Assembly (NCBI RefSeq): GCF_000472505.1
Contig: NZ_AWZR01000003.1
Span: forward strand, 1-64,000
Length of the DNA: 64,000 nucleotides
Origin: Luteimonas sp. J29
GTDB lineage: Bacteria; Pseudomonadota; Gammaproteobacteria; Xanthomonadales; Xanthomonadaceae
Direction: 5' to 3'
The stretch's first letter is position 1, and the number at the start of each line of letters is the position of its first letter. Positions 24,542 through 33,422 of this stretch are shown one piece after another. The notes below the pieces were generated by a model. The model saw only the letters and a list, made by a program, of their open reading frames with translations, was not told the origin of the DNA and ran no database searches. A program made the translations under genes and the position numbers.

Positions 24542-27391
24542 TCAGAAGGCGAGGACGTACTCGATGCGCGCCATGCGTTCGTCGCCGCGCGGGCCGAAGC
24601 GCTGGTCGAAGCCGAAGGACAGCCAGCCGTGGCGGCCCAGTGGCGCCTCGGCGCCCACGCCCAGCAGGCCGCCAGACTTCGCCGCATCGGCCATCGGCAA
24701 CGGTGCCCAGCTGTCGATGCCGGTGAAGGTCGCCAGCACGTCGAAACCGTCCGCGCGCAGGGTCTGCTGCCACTCGCCCCAGGCGCGCAAGGTCGTGCCG
24801 CGCCAGCCGCGTTCAAGGCGCAGGCCCGCGATCGCCTGGCTGCGCTCGAGTTCGCCCGCCTCCACCTGCAGGGCGAACCCGGCACCGCCGGTTTCCTCGA
24901 AGGCTTCCGTGCGCAAGGTGTCGTGGCTGGCGCCGAGGTACGGCGTCAGCTCCAGGCCACCGAGTGCGAAACGCCGGCCCCATTCGATGCCGAGGCTGGC
25001 GTAGTTGCCGCCGTAGCGGCTGAAGATGCCGTCGCGCGCCGCCTCGCCCGCGAACAGGCTGCGCTCGATGCCGCGGTCGAAGCGGCCGGCGCCGGCCTGC
25101 ACCAGCGCGTAGGCATCGCCCGACCGGCGCCCGGCGTACAGCTGCGCCATCGCCATGCGCTCGCGGCTGCGCTCGCCCGCGACGCCGAAGCGTTCCAGCG
25201 CCACCGCCTCGCCGAAGGCGAAGCCGGCCACCAGGTCGCCGCTGCGGTCCTCGCGCCCCATCAGCCAGCCGTCGAGCGCGTGGTCGCCGCCGGCGAATCC
25301 GGTCGCCCCGCCCCGCCCCAGCGCCTGCTTCCACGCCACCGGACCGGCCGCCTGCTCGCCGTTGCCGAAGCGCGACGCGAGCGCGCGCCGGCCCATGTCG
25401 AGGGTGTCGAGCGCCAGCGACGTGGCGCGCGCGTGGCCCGCGCCCGAGAGGCTGTCGAGCGCGGCCTTCGCGGCCGCTTCGTCGCCGATGCGCTGGAACG
25501 CGCCGGCCACGCGCAGCAGTTCGGGATCGGCATCGGACGCCTGCGCCACCAGCGCGTCCAGCCTGCGGAATGCGCGTTCGACGCGTTCGGCCGAGGACAA
25601 CGTGGCCGGCGAGGCGCTGGCGAACTTGCGCACCGTCGCGGCGACGTCCAGGCGCGTGATGTCGAGCCAGATGTCGTTCTCGCCGTAGTCGAGCGTGCCC
25701 TCGAGGAACAGCGTGTCCGCCCAGCTCAGGGCGTCGAAGCGGCCGGTGATGCCGTCGCCCGCGCCGAGGATCCACTCGCGGTCGGTCGTGGTGAAGTGCG
25801 GCGCGAGCCCCATCACGTGCAGGGTGCCGCCTTCCAGCAGCGCATGCCCGCCGACCCGCAGCACCTGGCCGAGTTCGACCGCCAGGGTGGCGCCTGCGCG
25901 CTGGCGGAAGTCGCCGGCGGTGACGGTCTCATCCGCCCCCGGTCCGGAACCGCCGCTGGGGACTTCCAGGCGTCCGGCGTTGTCGATGTCGCCGTCCGCG
26001 CCGCGGGACATGACCAGCCGGCCCGCGGAGCCGATCCGCACGTCGCCGGCGATCCCGGCGCGGGCGTCCACGGTGCCGCCGAGGACCTGGATGCCGCCGG
26101 CGTTGCCCGCCTCGCGCTCCAGCACGAGCGTGCCGCTGCCGTCCTTGACCACCGCGCCGTCGCCCGAAAGCGCATTGCCCCAGGTCGAGGTGATCTCGTC
26201 GAACCGGACCCGCACGTCGCCCCAGTCCAGGCGCGCCGGGCCGAGCGCCGCCGCGCCGACGTCGAGCCGGCCATGGCCGAACACCGCGTCCACGCCCGGC
26301 GCGCCTAGGTCGGTGGCGGTGCCGAGCAGGGTCTGGCGCACCAGGTCGTTGTCGAAATACGGGAACGCCTCCCAGACCAGGGCCGCGGCGCCCGAGACGA
26401 TCGGCGCGGCGAACGAGGTGCCCGACCACCGCCAGTATTCGGGGGCATCGGGCGGATCGTCGGTGCCGGTGACCACCACCGTGCCCGGGGCGACGAGGCA
26501 GTAGTCCATCGACACGCCGCAGGCGTTGGAGTAGTAGGCCAGCTGCTCGGGGCTCTCGTCGCTGAGCGCCGCCACCGCCAGCCAGCCGCGCTCGAGGTCG
26601 GCGGCGGGCCGGGATCCGCCGCTGCCGGCCTGGCTCGGCAACGCGGCGGTGTCGGACGGATCGTCGAAGCCGGAGTTGCCGGTCGAGAACACCACCAGAC
26701 CACCGTGGTCGACGATGAAGGGCCGGTACTCGGCCGCGATTTGCGCGGTGACGGCCAGATTGGTCCAGTACAGCCCGCCCCAGGAGTTGTTGAGGATCCG
26801 GGCGCCGCGCGCGATCAGGTCGTCGTGGATCGGACCGATCCCGAGCGGCCCGTTGATCTCGTTGCCGCGCCCGCTGCCGTCGTCATCGGGTGGCGAGTCG
26901 CTGATGATGCGCGCCGAAACGATCTCGGCGCCCGGCGCCAGTCCGCCGGGCCAGCGGCCGAACGGCCGTCCCGCGATGACCTGCGCCACCGCGGTGCCGT
27001 GGCCGACCACGTCGTCGACCGACAGGTCGTTGCGGCGCGGGTCGATGTAGGTGAGGTTCGCGACCACGCGCCCGGCGAGCGCGGGATGGTCGCGGTTGAC
27101 GCCGCTGTCGATCACGCCGATCCGGATGCCGCTGCCGTCGAGCCCGGCCTCGTGCGCCGGTCCGGCGTTGGTCCAGCTCAGGTGATGGCTGTAGGCCGGC
27201 TCCGGGGGCAGGACCACCGGCGGACCCGGCGGCGGCGGCGGGGGCGGCGGTGGGGGCGGTGGCGTCGGTGGCGGGCCCTGCGGCGGAGGATCGGTCCGGG
27301 TACCACCGCCGCCGCCTCCACAGCCGGCCAGCACCAGCGCGACCGCGACAGCGGCTGCCAGGCGCGACAGCCCCCTGCTCCCGTGCGACAT
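24542..27391 (-). CDS. autotransporter serine protease (subtilisin S8 passenger, beta-barrel)
   Basis: 949 residues. The N-terminus (AVALVLAGCGGGGGG) carries a lipobox-like LAGC, then a Pro-rich stretch. The S8 domain follows, with catalytic Asp in IGVIDSGVNRDHP near residue 95, His in GHGTAVAQ near 129 and Ser in WSGTSFAAPIVSGAAAL near 324. A beta-helix-like segment with DGSGTLVLEREAGNAGG and the autotransporter beta-barrel follow (last 250-280 residues), ending in YVLAF with the C-terminal Phe needed for Bam recognition. Start at 27391 with GGGAG upstream. Predicted type V secretion of an extracellular protease. The lipoprotein-like N-terminus is unusual but is known in some surface proteases of this type. 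Confidence 0.92.
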   Translation of the reverse strand: MSHGSRGLSRLAAAVAVALVLAGCGGGGGGTRTDPPPQGPPPTPPPPPPPPPPPPGPPVVLPPEPAYSHHLSWTNAGPAHEAGLDGSGIRIGVIDSGVNRDHPALAGRVVANLTYIDPRRNDLSVDDVVGHGTAVAQVIAGRPFGRWPGGLAPGAEIVSARIISDSPPDDDGSGRGNEINGPLGIGPIHDDLIARGARILNNSWGGLYWTNLAVTAQIAAEYRPFIVDHGGLVVFSTGNSGFDDPSDTAALPSQAGSGGSRPAADLERGWLAVAALSDESPEQLAYYSNACGVSMDYCLVAPGTVVVTGTDDPPDAPEYWRWSGTSFAAPIVSGAAALVWEAFPYFDNDLVRQTLLGTATDLGAPGVDAVFGHGRLDVGAAALGPARLDWGDVRVRFDEITSTWGNALSGDGAVVKDGSGTLVLEREAGNAGGIQVLGGTVDARAGIAGDVRIGSAGRLVMSRGADGDIDNAGRLEVPSGGSGPGADETVTAGDFRQRAGATLAVELGQVLRVGGHALLEGGTLHVMGLAPHFTTTDREWILGAGDGITGRFDALSWADTLFLEGTLDYGENDIWLDITRLDVAATVRKFASASPATLSSAERVERAFRRLDALVAQASDADPELLRVAGAFQRIGDEAAAKAALDSLSGAGHARATSLALDTLDMGRRALASRFGNGEQAAGPVAWKQALGRGGATGFAGGDHALDGWLMGREDRSGDLVAGFAFGEAVALERFGVAGERSRERMAMAQLYAGRRSGDAYALVQAGAGRFDRGIERSLFAGEAARDGIFSRYGGNYASLGIEWGRRFALGGLELTPYLGASHDTLRTEAFEETGGAGFALQVEAGELERSQAIAGLRLERGWRGTTLRAWGEWQQTLRADGFDVLATFTGIDSWAPLPMADAAKSGGLLGVGAEAPLGRHGWLSFGFDQRFGPRGDERMARIEYVLAF

Positions 27392-27542
27392 CCCCGTCTC
27401 CCTTGCCAGCTGCCCGTTCGCGGGCACCCCGCAATCTATACGCCCTCGTCGCCCGACCGCCAGTGGCCGGCGCCGTTTGCCGCGGCGCAGCGCCGGGCGC
27501 GATAATCCCGAGGCTTTTCCCCCATTCGACCGGAGTCACGCC

Positions 27543-28715
27543 ATGAGCGACGTCGTCATCGTCGGTGCCAAGCGCACCGCCATCGGTTCCATGCTCGGCC
27601 AGTTCACCGGCGTGCCCACGCCCACCCTCGGCGCCGCGGCGATCCGCGCCGCCGTCGAGCAGGCCGGGGTCAAGGGCGAGGACGTGTCCGAGGTGATCAT
27701 GGGCTGCGTGCTGCCGGCCAACCTCGGCCAGGCGCCCGCGCGCCAGGCCTCGCTCGCCGCCGGCCTGCCCAAGTCGGCCGGCTGCACCACCATCAACAAG
27801 GTGTGCGGCTCCGGCATGAAGGCGATCATGCTCGGCCACGACCTGATCAAGGCCGGCTCGGCCACGGTCGTCGTCGCCGGCGGCATGGAGTCGATGACCA
27901 ATGCCCCGCACATGGTCTCGGCGCGCCCGGGCCTGCGCTACGGCGACGCCAGGCTCGTCGACCACATGGCCTGGGACGGCCTGACCAACCCCTACGACGG
28001 CCAGTCGATGGGCGTGTTCGCGGAAGCCTGCGCCGACAAGTACGGCTTCACCCGCGAGGAGCAGGACGCGTTCGCGATCGAGTCGGTCACGCGCGCCAAG
28101 GCGGCGATCGAGGCGGGCGCGTTCAAGGACGAGATCGTCCCGGTGAAGGTGGCCTCGCGCAAGGGCGAGGTGGAGGTCGCCACCGACGAGCAGCCGGGCA
28201 AGTCCGACGTGGCCAAGATCCCGACCCTGCGCCCGGCCTTCCGCAAGGACGGCACGGTGACCGCGGCGAGCTCCTCGAGCATCTCCGACGGCGCCGCGGC
28301 CACCGTGCTCACCAGCGCCGACGAGGCCGCCCGCCTCGGGCTGGAGCCGCTGGCCCGCATCGTCGGCCACACCACCTGGTCGCAGGAGCCGGAGTGGTTC
28401 ACCACCGCCCCGGTCGGCGCCATCCGCAACCTGCTCGACAAGGTCGGCTGGAAGGTCGAGGACGTGGACCTGTTCGAGGTCAACGAGGCCTTCGCGGTGG
28501 TGGCGATGGCGCCGATCCGCGAACTCGGGATCCCGCACGACAAGCTCAACGTCAACGGCGGCGCCACCGCCCTGGGCCATCCGATCGGCGCCAGTGGCGC
28601 GCGCCTGGTGGTGACCCTGCTCCATGCCCTGCGCGCGCGTGGCGGCAAGCGCGGCATCGCCTCCCTGTGCATCGGCGGCGGCGAGGCCACGGCGGTCGCG
28701 CTGGAGCTGCTCTGA
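27543..28715 (+). CDS. atoB: acetyl-CoA C-acetyltransferase (thiolase)
   Basis: 390 residues, thiolase family. It condenses or cleaves acetoacetyl-CoA/acetyl-CoA. The acyl-accepting Cys is in INKVCGSGMKA near residue 88. The C-terminal motifs are NVNGGATALGHPIGASGAR (His) and LCIGGGEATAVALE (second Cys). The start reads MSDVVIVGAKRTAIGS. GATAAT at 27501 could be its -10 box. In context it would act at the end of leucine degradation, where HMG-CoA lyase gives acetoacetate, or in isoleucine degradation or butanoate metabolism. No PHB synthase is in the window. Confidence 0.9.
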   Translation: MSDVVIVGAKRTAIGSMLGQFTGVPTPTLGAAAIRAAVEQAGVKGEDVSEVIMGCVLPANLGQAPARQASLAAGLPKSAGCTTINKVCGSGMKAIMLGHDLIKAGSATVVVAGGMESMTNAPHMVSARPGLRYGDARLVDHMAWDGLTNPYDGQSMGVFAEACADKYGFTREEQDAFAIESVTRAKAAIEAGAFKDEIVPVKVASRKGEVEVATDEQPGKSDVAKIPTLRPAFRKDGTVTAASSSSISDGAAATVLTSADEAARLGLEPLARIVGHTTWSQEPEWFTTAPVGAIRNLLDKVGWKVEDVDLFEVNEAFAVVAMAPIRELGIPHDKLNVNGGATALGHPIGASGARLVVTLLHALRARGGKRGIASLCIGGGEATAVALELL

Positions 28716-28772
28716 ACCCGGATCTCCAGGCAACCTTAACGGCACATTGACAAAACGCCCCGAGCGTGCCGC

Positions 28773-28800
28773 TTGACACGTGAAATGGGCTTGTCATCAT
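28773..28800 (+). promoter_or_regulatory. candidate sigma70 promoter of Ala-rich lipoprotein gene
   Basis: TTGACA at 28773-28778 (perfect -35) and CATCAT at 28795-28800 with a 16-base spacer. It lies 57 bases before the start codon in a stretch clearly richer in A and T than its surroundings. Confidence 0.5.
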
Positions 28801-28808
28801 GTTGTCGG

Positions 28809-28829
28809 CGCGCAAGCTTGCGCGTTTTT
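28809..28829 (+). terminator. palindrome plus T-tract in the 5' leader
   Basis: CGCGCAAGCTTGCGCG is a perfect 16-base palindrome at 28809-28824, followed by TTTTT. It would form right at the expected 5' end of the lipoprotein transcript, 33 bases before the start codon. It could stop readthrough from the thiolase gene, or act as a 5' stabilising or attenuating hairpin. Confidence 0.45.
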
Positions 28830-28856
28830 CACCTTTTGACGACGAGGAAGAACGAC

Positions 28857-29192
28857 ATGACCATCAACAAGGCTCTGCTTGCGCTGGCCCTCGGCTTCGC
28901 CCTGGCCGCCTGCAGCAACCAGCAGCAGGCCCAGAACGCCGCCGCCGACGCGGCCGAGGAAGCCGCTGACGCCGCCGAGGCTGCTGCCGACGCCGCCGGC
29001 ACCGCGACCGAGGACGTCGCCCAGGCCGCCGCCGACGAGGCCGCTGCCGCCGCCGACGCCGCTGCCGACGCTGCCGCCGACGCCGCTGCCGCCACGACCG
29101 ACGCCGCCGCCGAGGCCGCTTCCGACGCCGCCGAGGCTGCCGAGGACGTCGCCGAGGCCGCCGCCGACGCCGCCGAGGAAGCCAAGCAGTAA
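28857..29192 (+). CDS. small Ala-rich lipoprotein
   Basis: 111 residues. The signal peptide and lipobox are TINKALLALALGFALAACSN, with Cys as the predicted lipidation site. The mature part is almost wholly Ala, Asp and Glu (repeats of AADAAEEAAD type), which would form a long acidic helix, possibly a coiled coil in the periplasm. GAGGAAG precedes the ATG. A promoter and a strong terminator bracket the gene, so it is an independent transcription unit, probably abundantly expressed. A paralogue follows at 29343. Function unknown. Confidence 0.8.
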   Translation: MTINKALLALALGFALAACSNQQQAQNAAADAAEEAADAAEAAADAAGTATEDVAQAAADEAAAAADAAADAAADAAAATTDAAAEAASDAAEAAEDVAEAAADAAEEAKQ

Positions 29193-29224
29193 TCCGGCGC
29201 CGCAAGGCGACGAACGCAGTACGG

Positions 29225-29256
29225 GAAGCCGCCGGTCTCCGGCGGCTTCTCTTTTT
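29225..29256 (+). terminator. intrinsic terminator
   Basis: Perfect 11-bp stem GAAGCCGCCGG / CCGGCGGCTTC with a TCT loop at 29225-29249, followed by TCTTTTTC. It closes the first Ala-rich lipoprotein unit. Confidence 0.9.
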
Positions 29257-29342
29257 CTGAACATCCGCTTCCCCACAATGTTCCGGCGGCCACGGGGAGT
29301 CCGGGGCCGGACGTGACATCCACCTTGCATCGGAGACACCCC

Positions 29343-29648
29343 TTGAACACCAAGCTCATCGCCATCGCCGCCGCCAGCGTGCTCGCCCTGGCCGCCTGCA
29401 AGAACACCGCCGAAGGCGCCAAGCAGGACGCCGCCGCCGCTGCCGAGGCCGCCGACCAGGCCGCCGACGAAGCCGCCGCGGAGACCCGCGAGGCCGCCGC
29501 CGAGCTCGAAGCGGCCGCCGACCGTGCCGCCGCCGAGGCCGAGCAGGCCGCCGACCAGGCCGCCGACGCGACCCGCGAAGCCGCCGCCGACGCCGCGGGC
29601 GCGGTGAAGGACGCCGCCGCCGAGGCCGAGGAAGCCGCCCGCAACTGA
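29343..29648 (+). CDS. small Ala-rich lipoprotein, paralogue
   Basis: 101 residues from a TTG start at 29343, chosen because GGAGAC lies upstream at proper spacing and the signal sequence begins there (NTKLIAIAAASVLALAACKN). Lipobox LAAC. The mature part is Ala/Glu/Asp-rich with regularly placed Arg residues (AADQAADEAAAETREAA), more charged than its neighbour and likely an extended helix. A strong terminator follows. The pair resembles a tandem duplication that has diverged. Function unknown; the Ala-rich helical build recalls small outer-membrane lipoproteins but no homology is claimed. Confidence 0.75.
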   Translation: MNTKLIAIAAASVLALAACKNTAEGAKQDAAAAAEAADQAADEAAAETREAAAELEAAADRAAAEAEQAADQAADATREAAADAAGAVKDAAAEAEEAARN

Positions 29649-29670
29649 TCGCGGCTGGCGTGAGTCGACG

Positions 29671-29702
29671 GAAGGCCCGCCCAGTGCGGGCCTTCTTGTT
29701 TT
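29671..29702 (+). terminator. intrinsic terminator
   Basis: Perfect 10-bp stem GAAGGCCCGC / GCGGGCCTTC with loop CCAGT at 29671-29695, then TTGTTTTC. It ends the second Ala-rich lipoprotein gene. Confidence 0.88.
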
Positions 29703-29719
29703 CGGCCCCTTGTACGGCC

Positions 29720-29995
29720 CCCTTGCCCCTCTCGCGGGGCAGGGAGCATCGATCTGCCCTGCTCCCTTCCCCGCAGTCGGGGTGAGGACCCGCCCTTCCC
29801 CCGCGTGCGGGGGAAGGAGTGACGACCTGCCCCTTCCCCGCTTGCGGGGGACGGTTGGGATGGGGGCACGCTGCAAGCGTGAATCATCTGCTCCACACGG
29901 GCGGCCCCCACCCCGGCCCTCCCCCGCACGCGGGGGAGGGAGCGACGAGCGGCCTGCTTGCTCCCCTGGTCGCGGGGGAGGGAGTCGTCGGACCG
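29720..29995. repeat. fourth array of palindromic repeats
   Basis: Six or so units of the GGGGGAAGG/GGGGGAGGG family, for example CCTTCCCCCGCGTGCGGGGG near 29793. They lie between the lipoprotein terminator and the carboxylase gene. Confidence 0.78.
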
Positions 29996-30059
29996 GGGGC
30001 ACCAGCCGACCTGGAGCCGGCTCACGTATCCTTCGGGTCCGCCCAACCGCCAAGTGCCC

Positions 30060-31667
30060 ATGACGGTCATCGAATCCCGGCTCGATCCCCGATCACAGGA
30101 ATTCCGCGACAACGCGCAGTACCACCGCGCCCTGGTGGAGGAACTCGAGCGTCGCCTGGCGCGCGCCGCGGACGGCGGCGGCGAGGCCGCGCGCCGCAAG
30201 CACACCGAGCGCGGCAAGCTGCTGGCGCGCGACCGCATCACCGCCCTGCTCGACCCGGGCTCGCCCTTCCTGGAGATCGCGCCGCTCGCGGCCGAGGACA
30301 TGTACGACGGCGCCGCGCCCGCGGCCGGCATGGTCTGCGGCATCGGCCGGGTGATGGGCCAGGAGGTCGTGGTCGTGGCCAACGACGCCACGGTCAAGGG
30401 CGGCACCTACTTCCCGATGACGGTGAAGAAGCACCTGCGCGCGCAGGAGATCGCGCGCGAGAACCGCCTGCCGTGCGTGTACCTGGTCGATTCGGGCGGC
30501 GCCTTCCTGCCGCTGCAGGACGAGGTGTTCCCGGATCGCGAGCACTTCGGCCGCATCTTCTACAACCAGGCGCGGATGAGCGCGGAGAACATCCCGCAGG
30601 TCGCGGTGGTGATGGGCAGCTGCACCGCCGGCGGCGCCTACGTGCCGGCGATGTGCGACGAGAGCGTGATCGTGAAGGAACAGGGCACGATCTTCCTCGG
30701 TGGCCCGCCGCTGGTGAAGGCGGCCACCGGCGAGGTGGTCGATGCCGAGGCCCTCGGCGGCGCCGACGTGCACACCAGCGTGTCCGGCGTGGCCGACCAC
30801 TTCGCGGAGGACGACCGCCACGCACTGGAGATCGCGCGCCGCATCGTGGGCCACCTCAACCGGCGCAAGACCCTGCCGGTCGCGGTGCGCGAGGCGCGCG
30901 AGCCGCTGTATCCGGCCGAAGAACTCTATGGCGTGGTGCCGAAGGACACCCGCCGGCCGTTCGACATCCGCGAGGTGATCGCGCGCATCGTCGACGGCAG
31001 CGAGTTCGACGAGTTCAAGGCGCGCTACGGCAAGACCCTGGTCACCGGGTTCGCCCACCTGCACGGCTATCCGGTGGGCATCGTCGCCAACAACGGCATC
31101 CTGTTCTCGGAGAGCGCGCTCAAGGGCGCGCACTTCATCGAACTGTGCAACCAGCGCGGGATTCCGCTCGTGTTCCTGCAGAACATCACCGGCTTCATGG
31201 TCGGCCGCAAGTACGAGAACGCGGGCATCGCCAAGGACGGGGCGAAGATGGTGACCGCGGTGGCCTGTTCGAGCGTGCCCAGGTTCACCGTGGTGATCGG
31301 CGGCAGCTTCGGCGCCGGCAACTACGCCATGTGCGGCCGCGCCTACGGGGCGCGCTTCCTGTGGATGTGGCCGAACGCGCGCATCAGCGTGATGGGCGGC
31401 GAGCAGGCCGCGAGCGTGCTGGCGACGGTGCGCCGCGATGGCATCGAGGCTCGCGGCGGCCAATGGAGCGCGGAGGAGGAAGAGGCGTTCAAGGCGCCGA
31501 TCCGCGAGCAGTACGAGACCCAGGGCAGCCCGTGGTACTCGACCGCGCGCCTGTGGGACGACGGCATCATCGACCCGGCCGACACGCGGCGGGTGCTGGG
31601 GCTGGGCATCTCCGCCTCGCTCAACGCGCCGATCGAGCCGGCGAGGTTCGGGGTGTTCCGGATGTAG
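30060..31667 (+). CDS. liuB: methylcrotonyl-CoA carboxylase beta (carboxyltransferase) subunit
   Basis: 535 residues. It transfers the carboxyl group from biotin to 3-methylcrotonyl-CoA, giving 3-methylglutaconyl-CoA. The sequence is strongly MCC-beta-like: [57 protein letters not shown], and [20 protein letters not shown]. The C-terminal CT half has [20 protein letters not shown] and [20 protein letters not shown]. The ATG at 30060 was chosen to match the family N-terminus. Its biotin-carrying partner is 7 kb away at 38382-40379; the gap holds unrelated genes and repeats, so the pathway is split in this strain. Confidence 0.93.
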   Translation: MTVIESRLDPRSQEFRDNAQYHRALVEELERRLARAADGGGEAARRKHTERGKLLARDRITALLDPGSPFLEIAPLAAEDMYDGAAPAAGMVCGIGRVMGQEVVVVANDATVKGGTYFPMTVKKHLRAQEIARENRLPCVYLVDSGGAFLPLQDEVFPDREHFGRIFYNQARMSAENIPQVAVVMGSCTAGGAYVPAMCDESVIVKEQGTIFLGGPPLVKAATGEVVDAEALGGADVHTSVSGVADHFAEDDRHALEIARRIVGHLNRRKTLPVAVREAREPLYPAEELYGVVPKDTRRPFDIREVIARIVDGSEFDEFKARYGKTLVTGFAHLHGYPVGIVANNGILFSESALKGAHFIELCNQRGIPLVFLQNITGFMVGRKYENAGIAKDGAKMVTAVACSSVPRFTVVIGGSFGAGNYAMCGRAYGARFLWMWPNARISVMGGEQAASVLATVRRDGIEARGGQWSAEEEEAFKAPIREQYETQGSPWYSTARLWDDGIIDPADTRRVLGLGISASLNAPIEPARFGVFRM

Positions 31668-31734
31668 TGCCTGAGGGCTAGCGGCATCGCTGCGGCGACG
31701 TCCTGCCCCGGTCTCCGGGTTGCGACAGCGACCG

Positions 31735-31860
31735 TCCCGCACTCCTTCCCCCGCTTGCGGTAAGGGAGCCTACGACTTGCTCCTTCCCCGGCTTGCGGAG
31801 AGGGAGCCTACGACCTGCTCCTTCCCCCGCTTGCGGCGGAAGGTCGGGATGGGGGCGACT
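31735..31860. repeat. short array of palindromic repeats
   Basis: Three to four degenerate units (CTCCTTCCCCCGCTTGCGG near 31817) of the same family, in the 258-base gap before the GH8 gene. Nothing else is visible there. Confidence 0.7.
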
Positions 31861-31925
31861 GCCGGAGAGGCGCTGCGCGGTGCGTCTGGTACCTTCGGCC
31901 GCTCCCTGGCTTCGTTCCGGTGACC

Positions 31926-33254
31926 ATGCTCCAGCCTTCCCGTCGCGTCCTGCACGCCTGCACCCTGCTCCTGTCCATCCTTGTGCTGTCGTCCTGCACC
32001 GGGCAGCGGCAGCCACTGCAAGCGCAGGCCGGCGCGGGCGGCGCCGCCGCGGACGCGGGCGCCGCGCATACGGGCCACTACCCCAACCTGTTCGTGGAAG
32101 CGGGTTACCCGCGCGACGAGGTCGATGCCCGCATCGAGGCCGCGTTCGCGCAGCTCTTCCACGGCGACCCGGCCAGCGAGGCGGTCTATCACGAAACCGG
32201 TGGGAACGAGCACGGCCCGCTCGCCTACATCCACGACGTCAACAGCGACGACGTGCGCTCGGAAGGCATGTCGTACGGGATGATGATCGCGGTGCAGATG
32301 GACCGGAAGCGCGAGTTCGACGCGATCTGGAACTGGGCCCTGACCCACATGTACCACGCCGACCCGGCCCACCCCGCGTACGGATACTTCGCCTGGTCGG
32401 TGCGCACCGACGGCACCCCGATCGACGAGATGCCCGCGCCGGACGGCGAGGAGTACTTCATCACTGCGCTGTACTTCGCCTCGGCGCGCTGGGGCGACGG
32501 CGAGGGCCGCTACGCCTACCGCGAACACGCCGACCGGCTGCTGCGCGACGTCCTGCACCGCGAGTCGATCACCGGGCCGACCAACCGCGGAACCATGACC
32601 GCGATCAACCTGTTCGACCGCGAAGCGAAGATGGTGCGCTTCACCCCGGACGTGGTGAACGCCGCCCACACCGACGCCTCCTACCACCTGCCCGCGTTCT
32701 ACGAGGTCTGGGCGCGCGTGGGCCCCGCGGAAGACCGCGGCTTCTGGCGCGAGGCGGCCCAGGCCAGCCGCGACTACTTCGTCGCGGCCGCGCATCCCCG
32801 CACCGCGCTCACCCCCGACTACGGCAACTTCGACGGCACGCCCTGGGCCGCCCCGTGGCGCCCGGAAGCGGCCGACTTCCGCTACGACGCCTGGCGCACG
32901 GCGATGAACTGGTCGATGGACTGGTCGTGGTGGCGCGCCGACCCGCGCCAGGTCGAACTGTCCAACCGCCTGCAGGCGTTCTTCCTCGACCAGGGCCTCG
33001 ACGGGCACCAGAGCCTGTACTCGCTCGACGGCCAGCCCCTCGGCGGCGGCCGCACCACGGCCCTGGTGGCGATGAACGCCACCGCCTCGCTCGCGGCCGA
33101 CCATCCGCGCCGGCTCGATTTCGTGCGCGCCCTGTGGGACCTGCCGGTGCCGACCGGCCAGTACCGCTACTACGACGGGATGCTGCAGATGATGGCCCTG
33201 CTCCACCTCTCGGGCCGCTACCGGATCTGGTGGCCGCCCGGCACTGCACCCTGA
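31926..33254 (+). CDS. glycoside hydrolase family 8 lipoprotein (Rex/xylanase-like)
   Basis: 442 residues. A signal peptide ends in LVLSSC, so it is a probable lipoprotein. GH8 features: DVRSEGMSYGMMIAVQM with the catalytic acid Glu near residue 108, WSVRTDGTPIDEMPAPDGEE, and FTPDVVNAAHTDASYHLPAF, on an (alpha/alpha)6 barrel. The N-terminal NLFVEAGYPRDEVDARIEAA resembles reducing-end xylose-releasing exo-oligoxylanases (Rex) more than cellulose-synthase-linked BcsZ; no bcs genes are nearby. The ATG at 31926 was taken as start; ribosome site weak. With the GH51 arabinofuranosidase it suggests oligoxylan use. Substrate inferred. Confidence 0.85.
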   Translation: MLQPSRRVLHACTLLLSILVLSSCTGQRQPLQAQAGAGGAAADAGAAHTGHYPNLFVEAGYPRDEVDARIEAAFAQLFHGDPASEAVYHETGGNEHGPLAYIHDVNSDDVRSEGMSYGMMIAVQMDRKREFDAIWNWALTHMYHADPAHPAYGYFAWSVRTDGTPIDEMPAPDGEEYFITALYFASARWGDGEGRYAYREHADRLLRDVLHRESITGPTNRGTMTAINLFDREAKMVRFTPDVVNAAHTDASYHLPAFYEVWARVGPAEDRGFWREAAQASRDYFVAAAHPRTALTPDYGNFDGTPWAAPWRPEAADFRYDAWRTAMNWSMDWSWWRADPRQVELSNRLQAFFLDQGLDGHQSLYSLDGQPLGGGRTTALVAMNATASLAADHPRRLDFVRALWDLPVPTGQYRYYDGMLQMMALLHLSGRYRIWWPPGTAP

Positions 33255-33422
33255 GCACACGCGGCCCCGACTCAACAAGATGCGCCAAGTGCTTGCCACG
33301 AAACGGATTTGGTGAGCCCCGTCACAGCGTGAAGCCCGTGTGTACGTGGTAGGCTCGGGTCATTCCCCCGTCCGGCCGGGCGCTGTCCCGGCCGTCCCTG
33401 TCCAGCTCGAGGAAATCCGCGA

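Noticed and set aside
28829-30406. Long minus-strand frames opposite the Ala-rich lipoproteins
   Set aside because: Antisense of Ala codons gives low-complexity Ser/Ala/Gly or Arg text. The plus strand has ribosome sites, lipoboxes and terminators.
31926-33254. Cellulose-synthase-associated endoglucanase BcsZ
   Set aside because: No bcs genes adjoin, the protein is a predicted lipoprotein, and its N-terminal region resembles oligoxylanases more.
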